A stretch of 64,000 bases of DNA. Source: CAVRUH01 sp963822595. GTDB lineage: Bacteria; Chlamydiota; Chlamydiia; Chlamydiales; Waddliaceae. Below, in pieces: positions 36,220-45,582 of the stretch. Under the pieces are notes generated by a model. It made no database searches. It had not been told where the DNA came from and saw only the letters and a list, made by a program, of their open reading frames with translations. The stretch is taken from positions 868,001-932,000 of the forward strand of contig CAWGIG010000001.1 of NCBI GenBank assembly GCA_963822595.1. The letters are read 5' to 3'. Position 1 is the stretch's first letter; each line of letters opens with the position of its first letter. The translations under genes were made by a program, and so were the position numbers.

Positions 36220-36744
36220 TTAGGGTTTGGGCTTGGGAGCTAATGAAGCGACTTGTTCAAGAATATCTTCCAAAGTGTATTTTCCTTGGGCGATTTCTTT
36301 GATATAAGGACTAAACATTTTATAGCAGACGTGAAGATTCCCTAAGACCTGCAAAAGCAGCAAGGAATCGATTCCTTTTTTATTAATAAACCACATGTAC
36401 CTATAGAGGATCTTATTGTTAAGCTCATCGAGTTCAAAACCGGGACAATGGATCATGCGATTAAAAAAGTGAAGCGCGCTTGAAACTTGATTAAAGGTAT
36501 CAGGTGTTACATTCACATCAAGAACATACTGGAACTGAATCATAAGCAAAGCATCTTGTGTGGGAGTCTCTTGAACAGATGGAAGATATTCTGTGATTTC
36601 CATCACACCTTCTTGGCCCTCATCCATATTTCCCAAAGCTACTAGAAGACGATCATTCAAGATTTCGCCCTTAGCCTTTTCCAGCTTGCTGGGTTTATCG
36701 TTCTCTTTTAATAAACGCTGAAGAAATAAAAGCAGGTTTTCCAT
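36220..36744 (-). CDS. Hypothetical acidic protein, possible chaperone for the upstream gene
   Basis: 174 residues, largely helical and soluble, no signal or membrane segment. It lies six bases downstream of the 973-residue gene and so shares its transcript. Small acidic helical proteins beside a large secreted protein are often type III secretion chaperones; that is a guess from context, since no family is recognised. Confidence 0.55.
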   Translation of the reverse strand: MENLLLFLQRLLKENDKPSKLEKAKGEILNDRLLVALGNMDEGQEGVMEITEYLPSVQETPTQDALLMIQFQYVLDVNVTPDTFNQVSSALHFFNRMIHCPGFELDELNNKILYRYMWFINKKGIDSLLLLQVLGNLHVCYKMFSPYIKEIAQGKYTLEDILEQVASLAPKPKP

Positions 36745-36750
36745 AATCTA

Positions 36751-39672
36751 TTAGCTTGTTAAAAGTTTAGGCTCCCTCATATATTGCTGTGTCTTAATGA
36801 AATTAACAAAGGCCCCCTCATCCATGACGAAGAATTCTTTAAGTAGCTTCCTTACGGCTTCTGGGTCTTTACCAATCTTATCTTGCAGAATATCGATATT
36901 AATTCCAAGCTGCTTTTCCATTAAATTTCGCGTCTCTGGGCTAAGCAGCTCTAAATCACAGGTTGTCAAAAGCTCGTTAAAGGTTTTCAAAGTGTCAAAA
37001 ACAGCAGGATCCTGTAAATCTGCCTGATCGGCAAAATCTTTCCATTCTATTTTCTCTAATCGTTGGGATAATTCATCTGCCCTCTTTTTCCATACTTCCG
37101 ACTGAAGTTGAACTTTTTCTAATGTTTCATCAGCTTTACCAACATCTGCGCCTCGTATATCTTTTACCTCAGGAAGACCTTCAACCTTTACTTTTATGCC
37201 TTTAACATTGAGATATCTTCCAATTCTTTCTTTCTGAATCGAAAGCGCCTCTCTAACTTGAAAGTATTTAAGAAATAGGTATTGACCTTTCACCAGCGCA
37301 CGGGAAACTTCAGGTCTTTCTTTTAGAGATTGAATAAATCCGGCTCCGCTCAATCCTAACGCTAATACAGTTGTTCCCACACCCAAAATCACGACAATTA
37401 ATGCAGCTGCCCCAATAGGAGTAGCGACTATGCCAACAATTAATAAGGCCAGAACGATGGCAAAAACAACGGTTGCTGCTGTGAAATTTGTTCCCGTTAC
37501 AATTTTTTGCATTTTCAGGAATTTGGCATCAATCTCATGTTTCTTTTGTACCATTTGGGACAGAGAGTTCTTGATGGTAGAATCCAAAACCGCATGGTAA
37601 TCAACATAATGATTCAAAAGAGATGTGTCGTCAAGATTCTTAACAGAATCTCCGATATGTTTTGTTATAAATTCGGTTCTTTCAAGATTTTGTTGAGGGT
37701 ACATAAGTAGCATATTAAATTGCGCATCAGTAATGTCTTTTTCAGTCCCTAATATTTTTTTTATCTCATTTTTTAAAGCTGTAATAACTTCGGGAGAATT
37801 CTCTAATGTTCTCCATTGATTGAGGAAATACTCAAAATCATCTTTTTTTACTGCTATAATTTTTTCTCTAACTTTTTGTTTGAAAGATGGGTCATCGCTT
37901 AATCGCACTTGGAAATCAGCCAATAGCTCTTCCTTTCTCGCATTACGTTTTTGTACTAATGATTTAAATTTTTCAACGTTCTCATAAATTGGGGCTCGAG
38001 AGATATCAATATATATGTTAAAAAGAGAAGTTTCATCTAAATTTTTGATCTTTGCACGCACGGCATCTTTAAGGGCAACACGAAAATCATCACTCAGTTT
38101 AAAAAGATATTCTGCTTCATCTAAAGGAAGCGAAATTCCTAACGTCCTTTCAACGCTATCTATAAAATCTACCCGGCCCTTATTATTATCTAAATAGACG
38201 TTTAAAAGATCAGTATTTTTTAAAAAATCCCTACGCTGTTCTAGGAGTTTTTGAAGGTCAATTGCTTCATCTTCAGTTATCGAAATTCCTAATTCCTTTT
38301 GAACGGACTTTTTAAAGTCATGTAGGTACATATTTTTATCTAAATAGGTGGTTAAAAGATCAGTTTTGTCTCTAGTTTTGTCTAAAAGAGTTTTTTCATC
38401 CTCCCCTAAGTTATTATAGAACTTTTCAAGCACGAAATCCTTCAGGGAATCGCCAAAATCCTTACGCTGTTTTAAAAGCTTATCTGCTTCATCGTCAGTA
38501 ATGGAAATTCCTAATTCCTTCTCAACGCAACCTTTAAAATCCTCGGGTAAAGTTTTATTTAAAATTGTCTTTAGATCTCCCCCTTTTCTTTCCGAGATAG
38601 CTTCTATAATTCCCGATTTTGAAGAAGGTGTGGTGAACTGAGAGCGTAAATCTTGCAATTTGGTTTCACGCTCTTCAATCTTATTAACATTTAATGACTG
38701 AACTTCCTTATTGAACGCACTGGACCATTCGCTATGCAATTCTAACTTTTTATGGGCATAATAAAAGAGGACTCCCCCAACTACCACATCCAATCCTTTA
38801 AGTGTGTGGCTAACAGCGGTCGTAGCAGGCGCAACCACCGCAGAGAACGCGGAATTCGGAACTTTATCCATGAAAGATAAAAAATAAGATGCTGACTGAA
38901 ACACTGTTCGGACTGACTTCATTCCCAGCATGACAGCCTCAGTATCTAATTGATCAAGTTCGAAGTTAATTTTCTTTTCAGCTTCATCTAGATTAGCACG
39001 TTGTAAGTCACTTAAATCTGAGAGCGGTATATCTCCTACCTTGCCATCCCTTCTTATTTTTTGGATTTCTTTTAATACATCCATTAAAATACTTACCTTA
39101 ATGAACAAAGAGACCGTCCCCGTCACTACAGACAGAGTGTCGGCACCAAGTTTAATACCATCAACGACTGAACCCATTTTCTCAACAATTTCTTTAGATA
39201 AAAGCGATTTGTCCATTTCCAGCTTTTTCATGACATCCTGATAGATACCCGTGACTCCAACTGCTGCATCTGCTCCGCCATTTAAAACAGCATCTGCAAC
39301 AACATCTCGAATGATTGAAGCTATAAACTCGGTCTTCTTAACATAGTCCGTATCAGCTTGAATGCTTTGTAATTCCTTTGGGTCTTCCTTGTCCTTCTGA
39401 GTGCTTTCTAATCCCTCCATACCTCGCTGGATTGATGAAAAACCCTCCTCTATCTCTACATCTGTTGGAGTTTGTGATCGACCATTTAATGGTTTGGAAT
39501 CCGAACTCTCCTTTCCAGAAGGAAGACGATTTAACAAGGGTGATTTTTCAGTTTTTCCAGTGGATACGGTGGGTGGAACGGCATTATTATCAACGGCATT
39601 ATTATCATTAACAAGCCAACTTTTTTTTACAGGTCCTTGTCCCGACAGTTCTGGTCCCGACAATGCCGACAT
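36751..39672 (-). CDS. Large repeat and membrane-hairpin protein, candidate secreted effector
   Basis: 973 residues with a disordered Ser/Pro-rich N-terminus (1-75). Four related helical repeats are visible: LGISIT at 387, LGISIT at 461 and LGISLP at 511, each followed by a DEA motif, and a fourth, more degenerate one near 632-690 (KKILGTEKDITDAQ). Two copies end in NLDETSLFN or NLDDTSLLN. A strongly hydrophobic hairpin lies at about 730-782, with coiled-coil regions beyond. A second weakly hydrophobic area is near 175-200. The layout resembles type III translocators or inclusion-membrane effectors. No known family is recognised. Confidence 0.65.
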   Translation of the reverse strand: MSALSGPELSGQGPVKKSWLVNDNNAVDNNAVPPTVSTGKTEKSPLLNRLPSGKESSDSKPLNGRSQTPTDVEIEEGFSSIQRGMEGLESTQKDKEDPKELQSIQADTDYVKKTEFIASIIRDVVADAVLNGGADAAVGVTGIYQDVMKKLEMDKSLLSKEIVEKMGSVVDGIKLGADTLSVVTGTVSLFIKVSILMDVLKEIQKIRRDGKVGDIPLSDLSDLQRANLDEAEKKINFELDQLDTEAVMLGMKSVRTVFQSASYFLSFMDKVPNSAFSAVVAPATTAVSHTLKGLDVVVGGVLFYYAHKKLELHSEWSSAFNKEVQSLNVNKIEERETKLQDLRSQFTTPSSKSGIIEAISERKGGDLKTILNKTLPEDFKGCVEKELGISITDDEADKLLKQRKDFGDSLKDFVLEKFYNNLGEDEKTLLDKTRDKTDLLTTYLDKNMYLHDFKKSVQKELGISITEDEAIDLQKLLEQRRDFLKNTDLLNVYLDNNKGRVDFIDSVERTLGISLPLDEAEYLFKLSDDFRVALKDAVRAKIKNLDETSLFNIYIDISRAPIYENVEKFKSLVQKRNARKEELLADFQVRLSDDPSFKQKVREKIIAVKKDDFEYFLNQWRTLENSPEVITALKNEIKKILGTEKDITDAQFNMLLMYPQQNLERTEFITKHIGDSVKNLDDTSLLNHYVDYHAVLDSTIKNSLSQMVQKKHEIDAKFLKMQKIVTGTNFTAATVVFAIVLALLIVGIVATPIGAAALIVVILGVGTTVLALGLSGAGFIQSLKERPEVSRALVKGQYLFLKYFQVREALSIQKERIGRYLNVKGIKVKVEGLPEVKDIRGADVGKADETLEKVQLQSEVWKKRADELSQRLEKIEWKDFADQADLQDPAVFDTLKTFNELLTTCDLELLSPETRNLMEKQLGINIDILQDKIGKDPEAVRKLLKEFFVMDEGAFVNFIKTQQYMREPKLLTS

Positions 39673-39855
39673 AAAGTACCCCCTTATTTTTAATTATAAT
39701 TTACTTTCTTAACGTTATTATTATACTACAATTTAAATAAAAAAGTAAAAATATGGGGGTAAAATTTACAAGAAATTAACAATTCGGATCGAATTTTAAA
39801 CAAAATCTTATGAATTTGATCAGTTTTGGCTAGGAATTCATTGAAATCATTGATT

Positions 39856-40884
39856 TTAGGGGCTAATAATGACTTTGCCTGCAGTCATCTCTTTTTGGTA
39901 CTTGAGAAGCTCACTAGGTGCCTCCTGAAGACTAACTACCTTACGGACAGTGGTTTTCAATACGCCTTTTCCCATAAGTTGTTGTAAATGAGAGCTTGCT
40001 TTGTAAAGGCTCCAGAAATTTTGTTCATTTATCCAATTTGAAAGCATAAACCCTTCCAATTTTTTGTTTTCTGCTATCAAATTTAGCGTTCCGATACCCT
40101 CGCAAGGCTCCATAGAGAGGGTTCCATAGACGACAACCGTCGAATTTTTGGGAAGGGCATTAAACAGGGTCCCTGTCATTTGTCCCGCCACTGCATCAAA
40201 AGCTATTGTCGCTTTCAAATCATGAGTATACTCTCTTAAAAGATCCAAAAATTGAGGGCTCTCTGAATTAAGAATAAATTTAGCTCCAAGTTTCAGGAAG
40301 AGGTCCTCTTGTTCCGCTCTTCTGACGATATTGATAATGGGTATATTTGCTTCTACTGCCAAAGCAAAGAGAACCCTTCCCAGTTGACTGGCAGCTGCTG
40401 TCTGAACGATGGCAGCATGACCTTCTTTCTTGGCCTTTTCAAACATTCCATATGCTGAGAGAGGATTGATTAATAAAGTTGCCCCCTGTTCGGAAGAAAT
40501 GTACGATTTCAGAGGGATGCAAGCTTTTGCGCTGGTAAGGTAATACTGTGACCAGGTGCCACCTGCAGGGGACTGGCCGCCACAAGCGACGCGTCTTCCG
40601 ACAAGCATTCTCCCCAATAATCCTCCCCCGCTAGCGACGACAGTACCGGCGCCCTCCCAACCGGGAGTGGTAGGAAAAGGTTTTTGTATCGCATATTTCC
40701 CTTGTAAAAACAGAAGATCGGAGGGGTTGCAGGGTGCAGCTTCAATTTTGACCAGAACCTGCCCATGTTTTGGGACCGGGACAGGTTTTGTAACGACCTT
40801 TAAGCTGCTTATGGATTCGTTTATATCCTTATAAAGCTTAGCTATTTCGAGAGCCTGCATCTCACTAGGGATAGAATATGGCAT
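39856..40884 (-). CDS. Zinc-independent medium-chain dehydrogenase/quinone reductase-like protein
   Basis: 342 residues of the MDR superfamily. The N-terminal GroES-like domain includes EAAPCNPSDLLFLQGKY and PTTPGWEGAGTVV. The cofactor domain has the AAASQLGRVL segment in place of the usual AGAGGVG, suggesting altered nucleotide contacts. Structural-zinc cysteines are absent. It would be an NADPH-dependent quinone or enoyl reductase; substrate unknown. Single gene on the minus strand. Confidence 0.8.
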   Translation of the reverse strand: MPYSIPSEMQALEIAKLYKDINESISSLKVVTKPVPVPKHGQVLVKIEAAPCNPSDLLFLQGKYAIQKPFPTTPGWEGAGTVVASGGGLLGRMLVGRRVACGGQSPAGGTWSQYYLTSAKACIPLKSYISSEQGATLLINPLSAYGMFEKAKKEGHAAIVQTAAASQLGRVLFALAVEANIPIINIVRRAEQEDLFLKLGAKFILNSESPQFLDLLREYTHDLKATIAFDAVAGQMTGTLFNALPKNSTVVVYGTLSMEPCEGIGTLNLIAENKKLEGFMLSNWINEQNFWSLYKASSHLQQLMGKGVLKTTVRKVVSLQEAPSELLKYQKEMTAGKVIISP

Positions 40885-40947
40885 TTTTTCACCTCTATCC
40901 CTATTTAATGTACAAAGGGACTTTCTGTACAGCAGGTTTAGAGGATC

Positions 40948-41586
40948 TTAGTTTTTCTTGCTCACCAAGGCCAAGATGTTGGATAAAGGACGTGGAAAGA
41001 CATTTGCAGGTGTATTAACAAAGCCTGAAGGACCATTGTGATTTCTTATCCACATCGCTGTAGAGCCTCCGCCGTCAAGATTGAGAGCGTGCGTTATTCC
41101 GAGATTTAAGTTCCTTAGAAAATCAGCCAACTGCGCTCCGGTCATTCCTCGAGCATCAGGTCTTCTTCCGTCCACAGTAACGAATAAAACTTCATCATTC
41201 GTCAATGCAACAACTGTTCTTGGGTGGAATTCATGAATGTGCTTTTGGAAATCACCTGGGGCATCGAATTTTTTTATTAGGTTAACTCCTACCTGGCTAA
41301 CATCTTTCTCTAATGGATTGAGTCGGCCATTGCGAATCAACACCGGAGCTGCACCCAGAGCTAGAGCATATTTTGGTCCTCTAAATGAAATATCTTTTTC
41401 ATCTTCAAGAATATCCACTTCTCCATTGTCGCGGACCGCAACGGTTCCCCATAATTTCTCCTTAGGATTTTCACTTTCTATGCGGCCATTTTGTACTAAT
41501 GCGCCGACTGGATCTCCTTTTGCAAAAAATCCATTCCAAAATTTAATGCAATAGTTTATTTTATTATGTACGCGGAACGAATCCAA
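40948..41586 (-). pseudogene. Phosphodiester glycosidase (NAGPA-like) domain, 5' truncated
   Basis: The frame encodes the C-terminal part of the NAGPA domain: LFVTVDGRRPDARGMTGAQL and ALNLDGGGSTAMW are diagnostic. The domain normally has 60-100 residues before its NGGFF-type segment, but here the frame opens just before FWNGFF with only a TTG as possible start, no ribosome site and a stop directly upstream. Only about 90 bases remain before the next gene. It looks like a truncated remnant, although a shortened functional protein cannot be excluded. Confidence 0.65.
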
Positions 41587-41678
41587 AGTTGATTAGTAAA
41601 AGTTATGCATAATGAGTAGTTGACTACCCAATTTGTCAAAATTCAAGCTCGCTCAAAGGTCATGCAAGAAAAACGTCA

Positions 41679-42857
41679 ATGGTGTACACTAAAGAAGTTC
41701 ATTATACTAAACAACGGGCTCTCATGTTCAGTACAATCAATGGCGACACCTATGAATTGCTTCCGACTCATGAATTTTTAGAAGAACATTCCCCTCAAAT
41801 AACCATTGTAGCACTTCCTTCGAATGTATTTATAAAGGTTGGAAACCACTTGGATCCTATTAGCTTAGCTCGTGCATGCAGCGTTTCCCGCGCATGGCTA
41901 GCTATCTACGGGACGCATCCTAAATGGAGAGAATTCTTTTTAAATAATCAGTATCCCTATAAACATGTGGCCGAAGGATCGAACTGGAGGCGTTTATATA
42001 GCGAACCACGATGCAAAGTTCGCGCTTTTGGGAGAAACTCATGGAAAGTTGATGAAATCAATTATGTGAAGACAGATAAATTCAAACCTATCTCTGTCAA
42101 TGGAGTTGATTATGTGCGTTTCTATTACAACCGGGGATATTGTTTCGATGCCCGGGAGAATAATAATATTTTATGGAACATTGATATCAATTACTACATA
42201 TCCGTGGAAGTAAACAATTTCATAGGGGGATTAATAGATATTAAAACCTATCAGACTGAATTTAGAAATTGGGGGATGACAAAAACCATACCCAGCAGCG
42301 GCGATCTATATCTTTGGGATAGCCTGCAAAAAACGAAACCAAAAAAAGTCGTGACGAACACTCGCGTTTTTATTCTTTTGGGCAAAGAAGCTATTTCCAT
42401 AACAAATGGCTCACTCCAGGTTCATACACTTGAAAGTACAGAGACACTCTACACCGCCGGAAATCTAAAATATGTGCGGTGGATTCTTCCCAATCGTGAT
42501 GACAACTTACTTTACTTGATGGAAAATACCGGAGATATCACAACTTATTCTTTGACAGAACGAAAGGTCATTTCTCAAACCAGTTCATCTATTTTATCTT
42601 CCAAAGTAAAAAAAGCTATTAGTTATGGCGGAGCAATTTTTGCGTTAGAAGTAGGCGGGGATATTAGATTTATTGATCCAAAAAACAACATCAATGAAAA
42701 CTTTCGTTATCATCAGCGTGGCCATAATCATATTGAAATCTCTGAAGGGGCTCTTATCTGTAATTGTCGTTGGGGGCATGGACTTTTTTGGAAAGTTTAT
42801 CCCTCTGAAACAAGAACCCTCACCACTTTTTTCAAAGACACCTTTCGCAAAAAATAA
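41679..42857 (+). CDS. F-box-like protein with beta-propeller-like repeats, candidate effector
   Basis: 392 residues (an alternative start is MFSTI at 41724). An F-box lies at about 44-88: LPSNVFIKVGNHLDPISLAR, then SVSRAW and WREFF. The remainder has blade-like beta segments without clear WD endings (GDLYLWDSLQKTK, GDITTYSLTERKVISQ, GDIRFIDPKNN). The plan resembles the protein at 17644 but the sequence is distant. A palindromic block follows 17 bases after the stop. Confidence 0.68.
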   Translation: MVYTKEVHYTKQRALMFSTINGDTYELLPTHEFLEEHSPQITIVALPSNVFIKVGNHLDPISLARACSVSRAWLAIYGTHPKWREFFLNNQYPYKHVAEGSNWRRLYSEPRCKVRAFGRNSWKVDEINYVKTDKFKPISVNGVDYVRFYYNRGYCFDARENNNILWNIDINYYISVEVNNFIGGLIDIKTYQTEFRNWGMTKTIPSSGDLYLWDSLQKTKPKKVVTNTRVFILLGKEAISITNGSLQVHTLESTETLYTAGNLKYVRWILPNRDDNLLYLMENTGDITTYSLTERKVISQTSSSILSSKVKKAISYGGAIFALEVGGDIRFIDPKNNINENFRYHQRGHNHIEISEGALICNCRWGHGLFWKVYPSETRTLTTFFKDTFRKK

Positions 42858-42874
42858 ATTTAAGTGTCGCAGTT

Positions 42875-43238
42875 GAATCAGTCGCTCTGCGCGATGCGCT
42901 CCGAGCTCTATGGTAACGTCTAATCTTCCCCGGGTTCCGATGCGTCACCCGGGGCTCTAATGGGTACGTCCTTCGCGATGCGCTGCGGACTCAGGAAATC
43001 ACTTAAATATTCCGAACTCGAGACTTCGCTTAATTATTCTGAGCCTGCGGTTCGCTTAATTATTCCGAACTGAAGGCTTCACTTAAATATTATGAGCTCG
43101 GGGCAGCGCTTAAATATTCCTGAGTCCAGAGCGCATCGCGAAGGACGAACCCATTAGAGCCCCGGGTGACGCATCGGAACCCGGGTAGATCAGGAGTTAC
43201 CACTGAGCTCGGAGCGCATCGCGTAGAGCGACTGATTC
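42875..43238. repeat. 364-bp palindrome with internal tandem repeats
   Basis: The arms (42875-42997 and 43117-43238) are about 122 bases long and mostly identical in reverse complement, including CCCGGGTTCCGATGCGTCAC and TTCGCGATGCGCT. The central 119 bases consist of about four and a half imperfect tandem units of roughly 27 bases, each with CTTAAATATTCCGAACT-like text. It is much richer in GC than its flanks. It occupies the 495-base gap between two same-strand genes; no gene is seen there. Confidence 0.85.
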
Positions 43239-43352
43239 TACTCATTAAATTTCAAATGTTTTTTCAACTTTCTTTTCCCTATAACCGACCTCATTTTTAT
43301 TGCTGTTATTATTTCGATTTGCTAAAACCTTTTTCTTATCAAGGAGACAATT

Positions 43353-44027
43353 ATGAGCGGTTTAGTGAGTTTCGATCCTAATGGGGCTTTTGGCCCTGCA
43401 GTAACGTTAATTTATAATGCTCAAAATTTCAGTAAAAAAGGATTATATGAAGTAGTAGATTTGCTAAAAGAAAATTTCACAAATCTCTCATCTGTAAAGC
43501 CAAAAGGAAAAACCGAATTTTGCGCTTTTGTTCTCGATTCGAACGAGACCCTTACTCCTAAAGATATCATAAGCACTAGATTTTTTCAGAACATGCAAAA
43601 AGAAAGCACCCATCATCAAAAAATTTTAGAACATGTTGTTCCTTGTATGATGAAAGCTGCAAAAGTAGATGATCCGACCATTCAAAAATGGGCGGCTCGT
43701 TTTTTCGCCTGTTATTTGACAGAGGATCAAATCAATAAAATTTCGATATCTCAGAGTGACGATAGAACCAAAGAAGAAAGATCGAAAATTGGAAAGGATT
43801 TATACGAAGCATGTGTTTCCAAGAAACTAACAGCCAAAGATTTTGATGCTATTTTAGCCATTGGAAAATTTGCTATGCAACAGTTAAATGAGTGTGATCA
43901 TTCTGCAGAAACATTAAATTTTTCCGGCAGATATTTACAGCTCTTTGCAATGAATAAAGATCCTGCCGCTTTAGGCAATGACGTCTTAACAATGTTAGAA
44001 ACAAACCTTAAGCAAAAAATGTTTTAA
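43353..44027 (+). CDS. Hypothetical 224-residue protein
   Basis: Soluble, largely helical protein with no signal peptide and no recognised motif. AAGGAG lies upstream of the ATG (CAAGGAGACAATTATG). The N-terminus (MSGLVSFDPNGAFGPAV) is uncharged and could be a secretion signal. It is convergent with the zinc-finger gene that follows (9 bases between stops). Confidence 0.6.
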   Translation: MSGLVSFDPNGAFGPAVTLIYNAQNFSKKGLYEVVDLLKENFTNLSSVKPKGKTEFCAFVLDSNETLTPKDIISTRFFQNMQKESTHHQKILEHVVPCMMKAAKVDDPTIQKWAARFFACYLTEDQINKISISQSDDRTKEERSKIGKDLYEACVSKKLTAKDFDAILAIGKFAMQQLNECDHSAETLNFSGRYLQLFAMNKDPAALGNDVLTMLETNLKQKMF

Positions 44028-44036
44028 GTTTTTTTG

Positions 44037-44579
44037 TTAAAAATCTTCCACCACACCAGCTTTTTTAGCCTTTTTGGGTGGAGTAGGGCAGGTATTTTTT
44101 TTCTCTATCCAAGTTGATTCAAGCGTCGAAGAGCCTACGTCGTCATTATAACTGCGAATTTTTAAGTCGCGCCAAAATCTTACGAGATGTTGATCACATA
44201 AAAAATCTGTCTCATTTTCAACATTTTCTTCGCCTTCAACTTCACTAGGATCGCTCTCTTCGGCCTGTACCGGTTTTACAATGATCCAGATTTTTTCACT
44301 TGTATTACAAACAGAACACGTTTTTAAATGATGCTCGTTTTGTTTCCAGGTGGTAATCACTTTTTCTAGATTCCAGCTATCATATGAAATCTTATCTCCG
44401 GACTGATTGTTGAACCTTCCTTTCACTAATGCCTTGTGAACCATTTCGTAACGCTTATCTAAATGCAAATCGTAATCGCAAAGACAAAATTCCTTGAAAA
44501 AAGGAGGGTTTGTATTTTCATTTGATATTTTCCAAATATTGGTATTGTCTCCACACCCCTTAACGTCGCAAATTGACAT
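44037..44579 (-). CDS. Protein with two related Cys/His zinc-binding units
   Basis: 180 residues; GGAGG precedes the ATG. Two halves share a pattern: CDVKGC..IWKI..FCLCDYDLH in the first and CSVC..KIWIIV..FLCDQHL in the second, that is Cys-x(2-4)-Cys, a Trp-Ile core, then Cys with a following His. This suggests an internal duplication of a treble-clef-like zinc unit. An acidic linker (about 110-125) joins them. Function unknown; a nucleic-acid or ubiquitin-binding role is possible. Confidence 0.6.
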   Translation of the reverse strand: MSICDVKGCGDNTNIWKISNENTNPPFFKEFCLCDYDLHLDKRYEMVHKALVKGRFNNQSGDKISYDSWNLEKVITTWKQNEHHLKTCSVCNTSEKIWIIVKPVQAEESDPSEVEGEENVENETDFLCDQHLVRFWRDLKIRSYNDDVGSSTLESTWIEKKNTCPTPPKKAKKAGVVEDF

Positions 44580-44660
44580 AACGCTCCTCCATTTTTTTCG
44601 ATAACGTAAAGATATTGCAAATTATTGTCCATTGGGAAAATAGAGAAGAACACACGACGA

Positions 44661-44815
44661 TTTTAGTTTTGGTTATCCAAGCGTATGTAACTTACTGTGT
44701 CCCCACAGTAAGCCTGGCGAAAGATTTTGCCCTTCCTGCAGGAAGATGAGACACTTGCTCCAGGCTTACTGTGGGACACAGTAAGCTACATACGCATGAA
44801 TAACCAAAACTAAAA
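44661..44815. repeat. 155-bp nested palindrome between divergent genes
   Basis: The arms of 57 and 56 bases (TTTTAGTTTTGGTTATCC outward to CCAGGCTTACTG) match with one gap and about three mismatches. Each arm contains a further hairpin, CTTACTGTG with CACAGTAAG, and the loop has CTTCCTGCAGGAAG, so a branched structure is possible. It lies in the gap 44580-44915; the remainder of that gap is AT-rich promoter-like sequence for the CheD-like gene. Confidence 0.85.
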
Positions 44816-44915
44816 TCTCCTTTCACGGGCCATCCATATAAACTTTATAAAATCTTTACATTATTAAATTATAATATAATTATAAATATACCTTATAAAT
44901 AAAAAGGAGATTTCT

Positions 44916-45578
44916 ATGGAGCCCTTATCACCATTCTATATACCTCAAGGACCTCAACCTCAATCAGAGTATGTGGGTGTACCTCAGCGCGGATTTGCAA
45001 TTACCTCAGCTTCCGCAGCAAAACATATTTTATTCACTTCTAGAGTAGCTCCCTGTTTTACTATTACTTTATATGACAGAGAAACCTCCACTGGTGCATT
45101 GGCGCATATTGATACAGGAATTCTTGTTAAAGAATCAGTGGATAAATTAACAAAGAATTTTACAAAAAAGGGAATAGATTTATCGCGGTTAGAAGTTCAA
45201 ATCATAGGTGGGCATAGTATTTATGAAACATGCAAGGTCCAGCTATTAGAATTGGAATCAGCATTTGGTTTACTAACAGACAAGGTCACAAAATTAGTAT
45301 TTACAAAAAAACCACTAGATCAATTGGCTAAGGAAAGGTTTGGTTTGCTTCAAAATAATTTAGCGAAAGTTACTGATAGAGAAGAAAAAGAGGCCGTTTT
45401 GAAGGAAATACACTCGCTGACTAGTTCTGTAGGTTTTTCACAAATTGCTCTTGATACAAGAACAGGAACTGTTTCCATAACTTCTGATGTGATTTATTCT
45501 ATAAAAGATCCAACTAAATGTACAGCATACACCGAGAAAGGCTCTGTTAATACATCGAGATTTTGGGGAATTACTTAA
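44916..45578 (+). CDS. CheD-like putative glutamine/asparagine deamidase, candidate effector
   Basis: 220 residues. The segment T41 ... C47 ... H64 (SRVAPCFTITLYD, then GALAHIDTG) has the same spacing as the Thr-Cys-His triad of CheD (T21, C27 and H44 in Thermotoga, from memory), and AHI plus LYD are CheD signature pieces. It continues RLEVQIIGGHSI, which also resembles eukaryotic N-terminal asparagine amidohydrolase NTAN1. CheD modifies chemoreceptors, but this region shows no chemotaxis genes. A secreted deamidase acting on host protein is an alternative. The ATG has AAGGAG upstream. The C-terminal 100 residues are unassigned. Confidence 0.62.
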   Translation: MEPLSPFYIPQGPQPQSEYVGVPQRGFAITSASAAKHILFTSRVAPCFTITLYDRETSTGALAHIDTGILVKESVDKLTKNFTKKGIDLSRLEVQIIGGHSIYETCKVQLLELESAFGLLTDKVTKLVFTKKPLDQLAKERFGLLQNNLAKVTDREEKEAVLKEIHSLTSSVGFSQIALDTRTGTVSITSDVIYSIKDPTKCTAYTEKGSVNTSRFWGIT

Positions 45579-45582
45579 AGAA

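Noticed and set aside
42998..43116. Possible CRISPR array (four 27-bp repeats)
   Set aside because: Units are imperfect and contiguous, with no unique spacers and no cas genes.
44459..44653. Minus-strand frame of 64 codons upstream of the zinc-finger gene
   Set aside because: Out of frame with the gene whose start has a strong ribosome site at 44579.
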